This document shows positions 15,860-22,662 of a stretch of 32,411 bases of DNA, one piece after another. Every line of letters begins with the position of its first letter. The stretch's first letter is position 1. The stretch spans positions 1 through 32,411 of the forward strand of contig NZ_JAJCIA010000041.1 in assembly GCF_020554845.1 (NCBI RefSeq). The letters are read 5' to 3'. The DNA comes from Blautia faecis. GTDB lineage: Bacteria; Bacillota; Clostridia; Lachnospirales; Lachnospiraceae. The notes beneath the pieces were generated by a model. The model was given only the letters and a program-made list of their open reading frames with translations. It ran no database searches and was not told the DNA's origin. The translations under genes and the position numbers were made by a program.

Positions 15860-16653
15860 TACTTCGCCACCTCCTCTTTTACTCCGAGAGCTTCTGCAAG
15901 AAGTTCTGTAAAATAGTAAACAGGAAGATCGCCGTTTCCGTTCTTTTTCAGGTTATACATGCAAAGTGGACAGGCTGTGATCAGCATATCTGCTTCAAAG
16001 CCCTTTGCACTGTCCATGATCTTTTCACACATATTCTGTGCCATTTCTTTTTCTTTCAGGGAAATGTAGCCGCCGCAGCACTCATTGCGGTATGGGTATA
16101 CCACAGGCTCTGCGCCAAGGGCACGGATGAAGTCTTCCATAATGGTGGGATTCTCCGGATTATCAAATGCCATGATCTTTCCTGGTCTTAAAAGAAGGCA
16201 GCCATAATATGCACCGATTTTTTTGCCAGTTAAAGGATTTACCACTTTCTTTTTGATCTCATCAAATCCAACTTCATCACGGAGTACTTCCAGATAATGA
16301 AGGACATTTGTCTCTCCTTCATATGGAGTATCCAGTTTCAGATAATTATTTGCTCTGGTGCGGATGTCGTCCACGTTTTTCATGTCGTCGTTCACACGTT
16401 TGAGCACATGATGACAGGCTGAACAGACTGTGATCAGATCCTGTCCTTTTTCTTTTGCGTCATTTAAAGCCCGGATGGAAGAAAGTTTGGTGGCAATCTC
16501 ATCGCTGCCAAGAGGATATACGCCGCCGCAGCACTGCCAGTCTTCTATCTCTTCCATTTCGAAGCCCAGTGCTTTTGCAGAAGCTCTGGCATAGGCATCC
16601 AGATCTTTTGCCTTATTCTTCAGGGTACATCCTGGATAATAACTGTACTTCAT
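15859..16653 (-). CDS. hdrB: Heterodisulfide reductase subunit B-like protein
   Basis: Catalytic-type subunit with two complete CCG domains, each expected to bind a non-cubane [4Fe-4S] cluster: C9, C41-C42, C77, C80 and C152, C192-C193, C228, C231 in the 264-residue protein. In methanogens these clusters reductively cleave the CoM-S-S-CoB disulfide. Here the substrate is unknown; it may be an electron-transfer surface for the fumarate reductase or a small thiol/disulfide. The start at 16653 is set by AAAGGAA upstream; ten upstream in-frame codons are excluded. A 220-base gap separates it from mdh and holds only a weak hairpin (GTGGAA/TTCCAC, 16744-16769) and no clear promoter, so read-through from mdh is possible but unproven. 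Confidence 0.92.
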   Translation of the reverse strand: MKYSYYPGCTLKNKAKDLDAYARASAKALGFEMEEIEDWQCCGGVYPLGSDEIATKLSSIRALNDAKEKGQDLITVCSACHHVLKRVNDDMKNVDDIRTRANNYLKLDTPYEGETNVLHYLEVLRDEVGFDEIKKKVVNPLTGKKIGAYYGCLLLRPGKIMAFDNPENPTIMEDFIRALGAEPVVYPYRNECCGGYISLKEKEMAQNMCEKIMDSAKGFEADMLITACPLCMYNLKKNGNGDLPVYYFTELLAEALGVKEEVAK

Positions 16654-16873
16654 GCTTCTTGTTCCTTTCTTGTCACTGTTCACTAAATGTGCTTTTCTAA
16701 ATTCACATATGTAAACAGCAGCTATTTGGGTTGCTTTCGCAAAGTGGAACCCGACTTACCGCTTTCCACGATAGAAGCCGGGATGTCTTTGCTGGTATAG
16801 TTAAATATAAAGTCTTGTGCTCTGCACTGGGAATTGATTTTTCTGGTAAAATGCAGACAACAAAACCTGGTCC

Positions 16874-17821
16874 TTACAGTTCGATCTGTGCGATTACTTC
16901 TTTCAGGGCATCAGCACTCTTTTTCAGCAGTGCAACTTCTTCTTTATTCATACGCATCTGAACTTTTCCCTGGATTCCATTTGGTCCTACAAGAGTAAGG
17001 GTACTCAGGCACACATCTTCAATCCCATACTCACCGTGAAGCATGGAGGATACAGTTGCAAGGGAATCGGAAGCTGCCAGGATCAGACCTACCAGCTGGC
17101 AAACGGTAGCAGATACTGCGTAGAAGGTTGCACCTTTCTTTGCAATAACTTTTCCGCCGGATTTCTGTACATATTCCAGCATGGCTTCTTTATCCAGAGG
17201 TTTCACATCCTTGCCGTGAGCTTTCATTTCTTCATAATACTCATCTGTGCTGAGACCGGAAATGTAAGCGCCTGTCCATGGAATGAAGGAGGTGTCTCCG
17301 TGCTCGCCAAAAACATAAGCGTGGATATTTCCCTGGGCTACTTTGAAGTGCTCGGAAAGTCCATAGCGAAGTCTTGCTGTATCAAGAATAGTTCCGGATC
17401 CCATGATCTGATTCTCCGGAAGACCGGAAATCTTGGTAAATACATAGGTCATAATATCTACCGGGTTGCTTACGATAATATACTTTGCGTCTGGAGCTTC
17501 TTTTACGATCTGAGGAGTGATGCTCTTCAAAATGTTTACGTTTGTCTGAGTAAGCTCAATTCGTGTCTGTCCTGGTTTACGGGCGATTCCGGAAGTAATG
17601 ATCACGATGTCTGAATCTTTGGCATCTGCGTAATCTCCGGCCACCAGAGATACAGGGCTTCTAAAGCAGGTTCCCTGCTCAATGTCCATAACCTCTCCTT
17701 CAACCTTCTCCTTGTTGATGTCGATCAGAACAATCTCGGAAGCGATCTCATCGTGTGCCAGTGTGTAAGCGATAGTGGAGCCAACGCTTCCAGCTCCGAT
17801 AATGGTAATTTTGCTGCTCAT
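16874..17821 (-). CDS. mdh: Malate dehydrogenase of the LDH/MDH family (LDH-like scaffold)
   Basis: NAD-dependent 2-hydroxyacid dehydrogenase of 315 residues. The nucleotide site GAGSVGS is at 9-15 with Asp34 selecting NAD. Catalytic residues are H174 in GEHGDT, D147 and R150 in ILDTARLR, and R87 in the mobile loop. The residue that sets substrate choice (Gln102 in lactate, Arg in malate dehydrogenases) is Arg81, in the loop GIARKPGQTR. Overall the sequence looks more like bacterial L-LDH than typical MDH, but this Arg and the downstream fumarase and fumarate reductase genes point to oxaloacetate/malate. The start follows AAAGGAG. A strong Rex-box match lies 107-124 bases upstream. Lactate activity is not excluded. 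Confidence 0.85.
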   Translation of the reverse strand: MSSKITIIGAGSVGSTIAYTLAHDEIASEIVLIDINKEKVEGEVMDIEQGTCFRSPVSLVAGDYADAKDSDIVIITSGIARKPGQTRIELTQTNVNILKSITPQIVKEAPDAKYIIVSNPVDIMTYVFTKISGLPENQIMGSGTILDTARLRYGLSEHFKVAQGNIHAYVFGEHGDTSFIPWTGAYISGLSTDEYYEEMKAHGKDVKPLDKEAMLEYVQKSGGKVIAKKGATFYAVSATVCQLVGLILAASDSLATVSSMLHGEYGIEDVCLSTLTLVGPNGIQGKVQMRMNKEEVALLKKSADALKEVIAQIEL

Positions 17822-17927
17822 AAAAAACTCCTTTCATGGGGGTTGTGGAATTTTGTCAACTTTTCCCTCTGTTTTGTCACTTTTTCGTGGGATTGGTTGG
17901 TTTTCCCTGTGTGATGTCCTTTGTTTC

Positions 17928-17945
17928 TTGTTTATTTTTTAACAA
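17928..17945. promoter_or_regulatory. Rex-type operator upstream of mdh
   Basis: TTGTTTATTTTTTAACAA matches 13 of the 14 fixed positions of the clostridial Rex operator TTGTTAANNNNTTAACAA. It is in the AT-rich region before mdh, where a promoter is expected although no clear -35/-10 pair was found. Rex would repress at low NADH/NAD+ and release at high NADH, which fits a set of NADH-consuming genes. Confidence 0.6.
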
Positions 17946-17989
17946 TCACAGTTAGAAAAAAAGCGGGTAAAAACTTTATTTTCTGCCTT

Positions 17990-18055
17990 GTGACATGGCC
18001 TAAACCAGAAACACAGAGAATTTTCTTCCTGTTTTCCTGGTTCAAGTCATGTCAC
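17990..18055. other. Long interrupted hairpin upstream of mdh
   Basis: GTGACATG (17990-17997) pairs perfectly with CATGTCAC (18048-18055). After a near-symmetric internal loop, AACCAG/CTGGTT and an AAACA/TGTTT region continue the stem to a small AT loop. No T-run follows on either strand, so it is not a classical terminator. It lies 170-235 bases before mdh. Confidence 0.55.
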
Positions 18056-18455
18056 TATGTGTTTCTTGACAAACAATTCTCAACAAAAGGACTTTTCCCT
18101 CTTCGTCTCCGCATAAAATATTGGTTTTCTCCGCTCTCATTAAGATACCACAATGACAATCTTTTAACAACTATTTTTTTAAATTTTTATCATTATTTTG
18201 GGGCTTCTACATATTGCATAAATATAGGGGCTCTGTTTTGTATGATTTTATGTAGGTTACTTCTGTAAATCCCATTGTCCCCAGATTGGCGTCTCCCTTT
18301 TTCAGATATGCATTAATTTCCTTATTATTTACAATTTTCTGGTACTTCAAGTAGATCAGTTCTCCTTTTTAGCTTTTTTCTCAAGATAATTATAAGGAAA
18401 AAAAAGCAGGTTGTTGTCTCGGACATGTAAAATTTTGTTTAAATTTGAGAAGAAG

Positions 18456-18493
18456 AAAGCATCTGTCAGTTACGATTCGACAGATGCTTTTTT
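18456..18493. terminator. Terminator after pepT, probably bidirectional
   Basis: A perfect 12-bp stem (AAAGCATCTGTC with GACAGATGCTTT) and 11-base loop. A T-run follows on the plus strand; on the minus strand (the pepT direction) the trailing sequence is CTTTCTTCTTC-like, weaker. It lies about 55 bases after the pepT stop. A repeat-like AAAGCATGTTTAAAAAA head follows at 18496. Confidence 0.8.
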
Positions 18494-18547
18494 CTAAAGC
18501 ATGTTTAAAAAATTATATATCTCACCAATGCTTTTTTCCTACCCGAA

Positions 18548-19765
18548 TCAGCAGGCGTACAGCTTCACAATATTCTTCAGATTCTCCACAGCATAATCCA
18601 TTCCTTCAACGGTAATGTGTTCGCATGGTCCGTGGAAGGCATAGCCGCCGGTTCCAAGGTTCGGACAGGGCAGTCCCATGAAGGAAAGCCTTGCGCCATC
18701 TGTGCCGCCGCGGATTGCAACTGTCTTAGGATTCAGCCCGGACTGCTGGACGGCTTTCTTGGCGTTATCGATCAGGTGCATGCAAGGCTCGATCTTCTCT
18801 TTCATGTTGCGGTACTGTTCTTTGATGATGAGGGTTACGGTACCTTCGCCGTATTTCTCGTTGAGAAGCTTGACGATATGTCTCATCAGCTCCTGGCGGC
18901 AGGCGAACATGGCGCTGTCGTGGTCACGGATAATGTAGTCAAGGCTTGCAGAAGACACATCTCCGCTCATTTCACAGAGATGGAAAAATCCCTCATACTC
19001 TTCTGTGTTCGCTGGGGTATCTCCTGCCGGAAGCATGTTATTGAACTCCATGGCAACCAGGGCTGCATTGATCATGGTGTTCTTACTGCTGCCCGGGTGT
19101 ACAGAAAAGCCTTTGATCTTTACTTTCGCACCTGCGGCATTGAAGTTCTCATACTCGATCTCATTCTCCGCACCGCCATCTACAGTATAGGCAAAATCTG
19201 CTCCAAAGTCTTCTACATCGAAGAAGTCTGCGCCGCGGCCCACTTCTTCATCCGGGGTAAAGCCGATACAGATTTTTCCATGAGGAATGTTCTCTGTGAT
19301 CACCTGCTCTGCCATAGTCATGATCTCAGCCACACCAGCCTTGTCATCTGCACCAAGAAGGGTGCTTCCGTCGGTGGTGATCAGGGTTCTTCCTTTTAAA
19401 GATGCCAGATGTGGGAAATCTTTCAAGGTAAGAGCATATTCACTGTCTCCCAACTTTACATCACCGCCGTCGTACTCCGGGATGATCTGTGGATTTACGT
19501 TTTCTCCGGAGAAATCAGGTGCTGTGTCCATATGTGCGATAAAGCCGATGGCTGGTTTCTCTTCCAAGCCTTCTGTAGCCGGGATCACGCCATAAACATA
19601 GCACTTGTCATCAATGCGCACGTCCTGAACCCCTATTTTTTTCAGTTCCTCTGCCAGCTGGTTTCCCAGGTCAAACTGACGGCTGGTGGATGGCACGTTC
19701 TCCTGCTCATCCTCGCTTGTGGTATATACTTTCACATAATTTAATAAACGTTCGTATGCACGCAT
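18548..19765 (-). CDS. pepT: Peptidase T (tripeptide aminopeptidase)
   Basis: Cytosolic M20B zinc aminopeptidase releasing the N-terminal residue of tripeptides. In the 405-residue protein the metal and catalytic residues are in place: H78 and D80 in AHMDTAPD, D140 in GADDKAG, the E173-E174 pair in TPDEEVGRG, the conserved VDGG segment near 190, and a C-terminal His in AFHGPCEH. Length matches the family (about 405-410). The start at 19765 is chosen because GGAG sits 10 bases upstream; the longer frame (MRRRKAK) overlaps that ribosome site. It follows the hydrogenase gene by 57 bases on the same strand, so it may be read from the same transcript, without an obvious functional link. Confidence 0.95.
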   Translation of the reverse strand: MRAYERLLNYVKVYTTSEDEQENVPSTSRQFDLGNQLAEELKKIGVQDVRIDDKCYVYGVIPATEGLEEKPAIGFIAHMDTAPDFSGENVNPQIIPEYDGGDVKLGDSEYALTLKDFPHLASLKGRTLITTDGSTLLGADDKAGVAEIMTMAEQVITENIPHGKICIGFTPDEEVGRGADFFDVEDFGADFAYTVDGGAENEIEYENFNAAGAKVKIKGFSVHPGSSKNTMINAALVAMEFNNMLPAGDTPANTEEYEGFFHLCEMSGDVSSASLDYIIRDHDSAMFACRQELMRHIVKLLNEKYGEGTVTLIIKEQYRNMKEKIEPCMHLIDNAKKAVQQSGLNPKTVAIRGGTDGARLSFMGLPCPNLGTGGYAFHGPCEHITVEGMDYAVENLKNIVKLYAC

Positions 19766-19822
19766 TTTTGCTTTTCTCCTTCTCATGTATTCTTTATTTT
19801 CAAGCAGCTCGGCTAAATAATT

Positions 19823-21334
19823 TTACAGCTCTTCCAGTTTCTCCAGTTCCCCGCCAAATGAAGTATCCATACATTCTTCAAAAGACGCTTCCTTCTTCAT
19901 CTTCTCCAGTGCCACTCCCGCCTTCTTTACAGTCTGCACCGTTCCGGCACCTGCTATGCAGCCGCCAGGACACGCCATGCCTTCCAGCAGATATCCGTTG
20001 TATTTCCCTGCTTTGGCTGCCATCAGCATCTTTTTACACTCCTGAAGTCCGTTAGCACTGACTACCTTCACCTCGCGATCCGGATCCATTCGCTTTACAG
20101 CTTTCACAACTGCGGCTGCCACACCGCCGCTAACAGCGAAGCCACGACCGTCACTACTGGCCTGGGTAAGAGGCTCTTCCTCCGGAAGGCTGGCGAAATC
20201 AACGCCCTTGGCATCAAACATGCCTTTCACCTCTTCAAAGGTGAGAACGAAGTCCACATAGCTTCGAACCGATTTACGGCTTGCCTCCAGCTTCTTGGCT
20301 GCACATGGTCCTACAAACACGATCTTGCAGTCTGGCTCTTCCTGCTTCAGAAGTCTGGCAGTCAGTACCATGGGAGTAAGCGCCATGGAAATGCAGTTGG
20401 CAAGCTGTGGAACCGTCTTTTTTGCCATAACAGACCATGCCGGGCAACAGGAGGTTCCCATAAACGGAATTTTCTCCGGCACTTCCTTCATGAAGTCCTT
20501 AGCCTCCTCAATGGTGCAAAGATCTGCACCCACAGCCACTTCCTTAATATCCGTAAATCCAAGCGCCTTAAAAGCTCCCCGAAGCTGGGTATTCTTCAAT
20601 TCCGGTTCAAACTGACCTGCCACAGCCGGCGCTACAATGGCATAAACTGGTGTATCACTTTTTAATGCCATAATGGTCTGATAAATCTGTCCCTTATCTA
20701 CAATGGCACTGAACGGACAGCTTACCAGGCACATTCCACAGGAAACACACTTGTCATAGTCGATCTCTGCTCTGCCATACTCGTCTGAATGGATGGCATT
20801 CATTCCACAGGCCTTGGCACACGGACGCTCCTGCTTGATAATGGCATTATATGGACAGGATTCCAGACACTTTCCACATTTGATGCATTTCTCCTGATTG
20901 ATCACAGACCGCCCGTTTTCCATGTGGATAGCCTGCTTGGGACAGACCTCCTGACAAGGATGTTCCAGACAGCCCTGGCAGCCCTCTGTGACAATCACAC
21001 GCTTCTCCGGACAGGAGTTGCAGGCGAATTTAATAATATTGATAAGGGGCGGCTCATAATATTTCTCTTCGATCAAGCTGGCTTCTACGCCCTTGGAAAT
21101 TGGCGCATGCTCGGAAATGTTTCGAAGAGGCAGTCCCATTGCCACACGCAGTCTCTCTCCTACGATAGCTCTCTCCAGAAAAATACTGTCACGATATGTT
21201 GCAATCTCTCCTGGAAGAATTTTGTACGGAAGATCATCCATCTCTTTCTCAATGTCGCCCTCATAGGCAAGCCGGGCAATTTCAGTAAAAATCTGGTGTC
21301 TGATTTTTGTCTTTGATGAGTATAGTCCTCTCAT
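19823..21334 (-). CDS. Monomeric [FeFe] hydrogenase, group B-like
   Basis: Iron-only hydrogenase of 503 residues interconverting protons and H2 with ferredoxin-type electrons. The three H-cluster motifs are visible: TSCCPAW (294-300), GPCAAKKLE (342-350) and GMACPGGC (452-459). In the second motif Gly replaces the usual Met, and the GGGQ tail of the third is GAGT; both are features I associate with the less-studied group B enzymes rather than group A. The N-terminal half has a Cys-rich segment (105-131), CIKCGKCLESCP (150-161), CAKAC (172-176) and CVSCGMCLVSCP (196-207), giving three to four accessory Fe-S clusters. No HydB/HydC partners are adjacent, so it is probably ferredoxin-linked and not the bifurcating type. 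The start follows AAGGAG; an extended -10 promoter and dyad lie upstream. Confidence 0.9.
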   Translation of the reverse strand: MRGLYSSKTKIRHQIFTEIARLAYEGDIEKEMDDLPYKILPGEIATYRDSIFLERAIVGERLRVAMGLPLRNISEHAPISKGVEASLIEEKYYEPPLINIIKFACNSCPEKRVIVTEGCQGCLEHPCQEVCPKQAIHMENGRSVINQEKCIKCGKCLESCPYNAIIKQERPCAKACGMNAIHSDEYGRAEIDYDKCVSCGMCLVSCPFSAIVDKGQIYQTIMALKSDTPVYAIVAPAVAGQFEPELKNTQLRGAFKALGFTDIKEVAVGADLCTIEEAKDFMKEVPEKIPFMGTSCCPAWSVMAKKTVPQLANCISMALTPMVLTARLLKQEEPDCKIVFVGPCAAKKLEASRKSVRSYVDFVLTFEEVKGMFDAKGVDFASLPEEEPLTQASSDGRGFAVSGGVAAAVVKAVKRMDPDREVKVVSANGLQECKKMLMAAKAGKYNGYLLEGMACPGGCIAGAGTVQTVKKAGVALEKMKKEASFEECMDTSFGGELEKLEEL

Positions 21335-21434
21335 TCTTTTTCTCCTTATGCTGTAGTATTTTGCACCAGCCAGATTTTACCGCAATCAATCTAACTGTCT
21401 TTATAAAGTTTTCTTTCTCCGCTTTTTTAAATAG

Positions 21435-21452
21435 TTGATATAAATTCATCAA
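21435..21452. promoter_or_regulatory. 18-bp dyad at the hydrogenase transcription start
   Basis: TTGATATAAATTCATCAA is an inverted repeat (TTGAT, 8 bases, ATCAA) of the same total length as a Rex operator, matching 10 of 14 fixed Rex positions. It begins at the start site predicted from the -10 element. The 8-base gap rules out an FNR-type site (4-base gap). Confidence 0.35.
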
Positions 21453-21458
21453 GTATTT

Positions 21459-21467
21459 ATTATACCA
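21459..21467 (-). promoter_or_regulatory. Extended -10 promoter of the [FeFe] hydrogenase gene
   Basis: Minus-strand TGGTATAAT, a perfect -10 hexamer with the TGn extension. The -35 region is AT-rich and poor. It gives a leader of roughly 118 bases. Confidence 0.65.
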
Positions 21468-21523
21468 CCTATCATACAAAAAAATTATAATTTAAGCAAA
21501 TCTTTTTCCAATTTCTTTTCCTG

Positions 21524-21550
21524 GAGCATGTATGAAAAAGGCTTTCTTTT
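21524..21550 (+). repeat. Dispersed intergenic repeat, truncated copy C
   Basis: The GAGCATGTATGAAAAAGGCTTTCT head matches the first half of copies A and B (5117, 6076); the second half is replaced by the palindromic repeat that begins at 21549. This looks like one repeat joined to another. Confidence 0.5.
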
Positions 21551-21614
21551 AGTGTGTTGAAAGTTGTTCAAATGTGTCCCTCCTGAAGAACTTTTCACCC
21601 TCCCAACACATTAA
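21549..21614. repeat. Palindromic intergenic repeat behind the diol dehydratase unit
   Basis: Ends TTAGTGTGTTG and CAACACATTAA are inverted repeats (one mismatch), and AAAGTTGTTCA inside pairs with TGAAGAACTTT (one mismatch), with an 8-9 base bulge on one side. Its first 23 bases recur exactly, inverted, at 25-47. It lies just past the terminator of the activase gene. No frame is present. Confidence 0.65.
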
Positions 21615-21629
21615 ATAAGAAATGCACGC

Positions 21630-21668
21630 AAAAAAAGACACTGTACAGATTTCTCCACACAATGTCTT
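21630..21668 (-). terminator. Terminator of the diol dehydratase-activase unit
   Basis: Minus-strand stem AAAGACATTGT/ACAGTGTCTTT (one G-U pair) followed by seven T. It lies about 30 bases after the activase stop codon. Confidence 0.85.
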
Positions 21669-21697
21669 TCTTCAAAATTTTCACATAAAATAGTATT

Positions 21698-22489
21698 TCA
21701 TCCACCTATCTGGCAATCCAGATCACAGACAGAATGTACTGCTTTTTTCAAAAGTTCCATATGCTCTGGTTCTGGAGGAAGTATCTCCGGCAGCTTGTAT
21801 TCTCTTCCAAGCCAGTCGTACTTATCCTGTCCCAGACGGTGATAAGGAAGAAGGTGAATCTTCTTCACACCTGGCAATGTAGATGCAAAGGAAGCAATAG
21901 ACTTGATTTCCTCCACACTGTCATTGAACGTTGGAACGACAGGTACACGAATCACCAGATTGGTCTGGCCAGAAAGAGCTACCTTTCTGGCGTTCTCCAG
22001 AGCCAGTCCATTGGGCTTGCCTGTAAACTGCTTATGCTTCTCCTGATTGGTATGCTTGATATCCATCAGGTAAGTATCCAGATAAGGCAGTACCATCTCT
22101 ATATTTTTCCAGGGAACACAAGCCATACTCTCGATAGCTGTATTAATTCCACGCTCTTTCGCTGCGCGAAGAAGGTCACGGGCAAATTCCGGCTGGCAAA
22201 GACATTCGCCACCGGAAAGTGTCATTCCACCGCCGGAGCGGTAGTAATATGGACGATCCTTCTCTACCAGTTCGATCATCTCGCGGACAGTTACGTCTCG
22301 TCCCATGGTCTTCACGCCGTCTGGAGTTTTCATTGTCTGGATCTTATATTCCTGGGATTCCGGATTGCAGCACCACTGGCATCTGAGCACACAGCCTTTC
22401 AAAAACACAATGGTACGGATTCCAGGACCGTCATGGATGGAATAACGCTGGACGTCGAAAATACGCCCTGTAGTGTCTAAATATTCCAT
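21698..22489 (-). CDS. Glycyl-radical enzyme activating enzyme (diol dehydratase activase)
   Basis: Radical-SAM activase, 263 residues, for the dehydratase encoded upstream. It has YSIHDGPGIR near residue 16, CVLRCQWC as the cluster motif near 30, SGGECL as the SAM-site loop, and the conserved HLLPYHRLG near the C-terminus. Between the cluster motif and the SGGE loop there are only about 50 residues, so the ferredoxin-like domain with extra CxxCxxCxxxC clusters usual in non-Pfl activases is absent; in this respect it resembles PflA. The start at 22489 is chosen because GGAG lies six bases upstream; the ATG at 22501 overlaps that ribosome site. It is separated from the dehydratase gene by about 170 bases holding a long inverted repeat. 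Confidence 0.92.
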   Translation of the reverse strand: MEYLDTTGRIFDVQRYSIHDGPGIRTIVFLKGCVLRCQWCCNPESQEYKIQTMKTPDGVKTMGRDVTVREMIELVEKDRPYYYRSGGGMTLSGGECLCQPEFARDLLRAAKERGINTAIESMACVPWKNIEMVLPYLDTYLMDIKHTNQEKHKQFTGKPNGLALENARKVALSGQTNLVIRVPVVPTFNDSVEEIKSIASFASTLPGVKKIHLLPYHRLGQDKYDWLGREYKLPEILPPEPEHMELLKKAVHSVCDLDCQIGG

Positions 22490-22512
22490 AGATATCTCCA
22501 TTATACGGAAGT

Positions 22513-22655
22513 GTCAGCAGACTTCTCTTAACGAAGCCACCAGCAATTCCATTTATATTTTTCGCAGAAAGTTTCCATTCACAGCCACACTTATCATCTC
22601 GCTAAGAAGTGAGCTATGGGGCAATTATAACTCTCCTGCATAAGAGTCTGCTGAC
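22513..22655. repeat. Inverted repeat flanking the dehydratase-activase spacer
   Basis: GTCAGCAGACTTCTCTTA (from 22513) and TAAGAGTCTGCTGAC (22641-22655) are near-perfect inverted copies about 110 bases apart. A smaller ACTT/AAGT hairpin (about 22590-22612) lies within. On the minus strand this would fold the whole spacer between dehydratase and activase into one stem, with no T-run after it. Confidence 0.6.
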
Positions 22656-22662
22656 TTTCGTT

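Larger units (their letters stand above)
17822..18455. other. Long AT-rich intergenic region before mdh
   Basis: About 630 bases with no supported gene. It contains the mdh ribosome site, two AAAAGT-(T)GACAAAA direct repeats (minus strand, about 17850-17885), the Rex-type site and the long hairpin listed separately, and a second weaker Rex-like site at 18153-18170 (11 of 14). A 115-codon plus-strand frame (17921-18268) has no ribosome site and low-complexity composition and is not called. Confidence 0.6.

Noticed and set aside
16654..16873. Independent promoter or terminator between mdh and hdrB
   Set aside because: Only a 6-bp hairpin without a T-run and no acceptable -35/-10 pair were found; left undecided.
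17848..17890. TTGACA on the minus strand close to mdh as a -35 element
   Set aside because: The matching -10 would fall on the ribosome site and start codon, so it cannot be the mdh promoter.
18153..18170. Second Rex-like sequence in the mdh upstream region
   Set aside because: Only 11 of 14 positions match with one poor half-site, and it is over 330 bases from mdh; kept as a note, not as a site.
17921..18268. 115-codon plus-strand frame before mdh
   Set aside because: No ribosome site, low-complexity AT-rich composition, overlaps the Rex-type site and the long hairpin, and no recognisable protein features.
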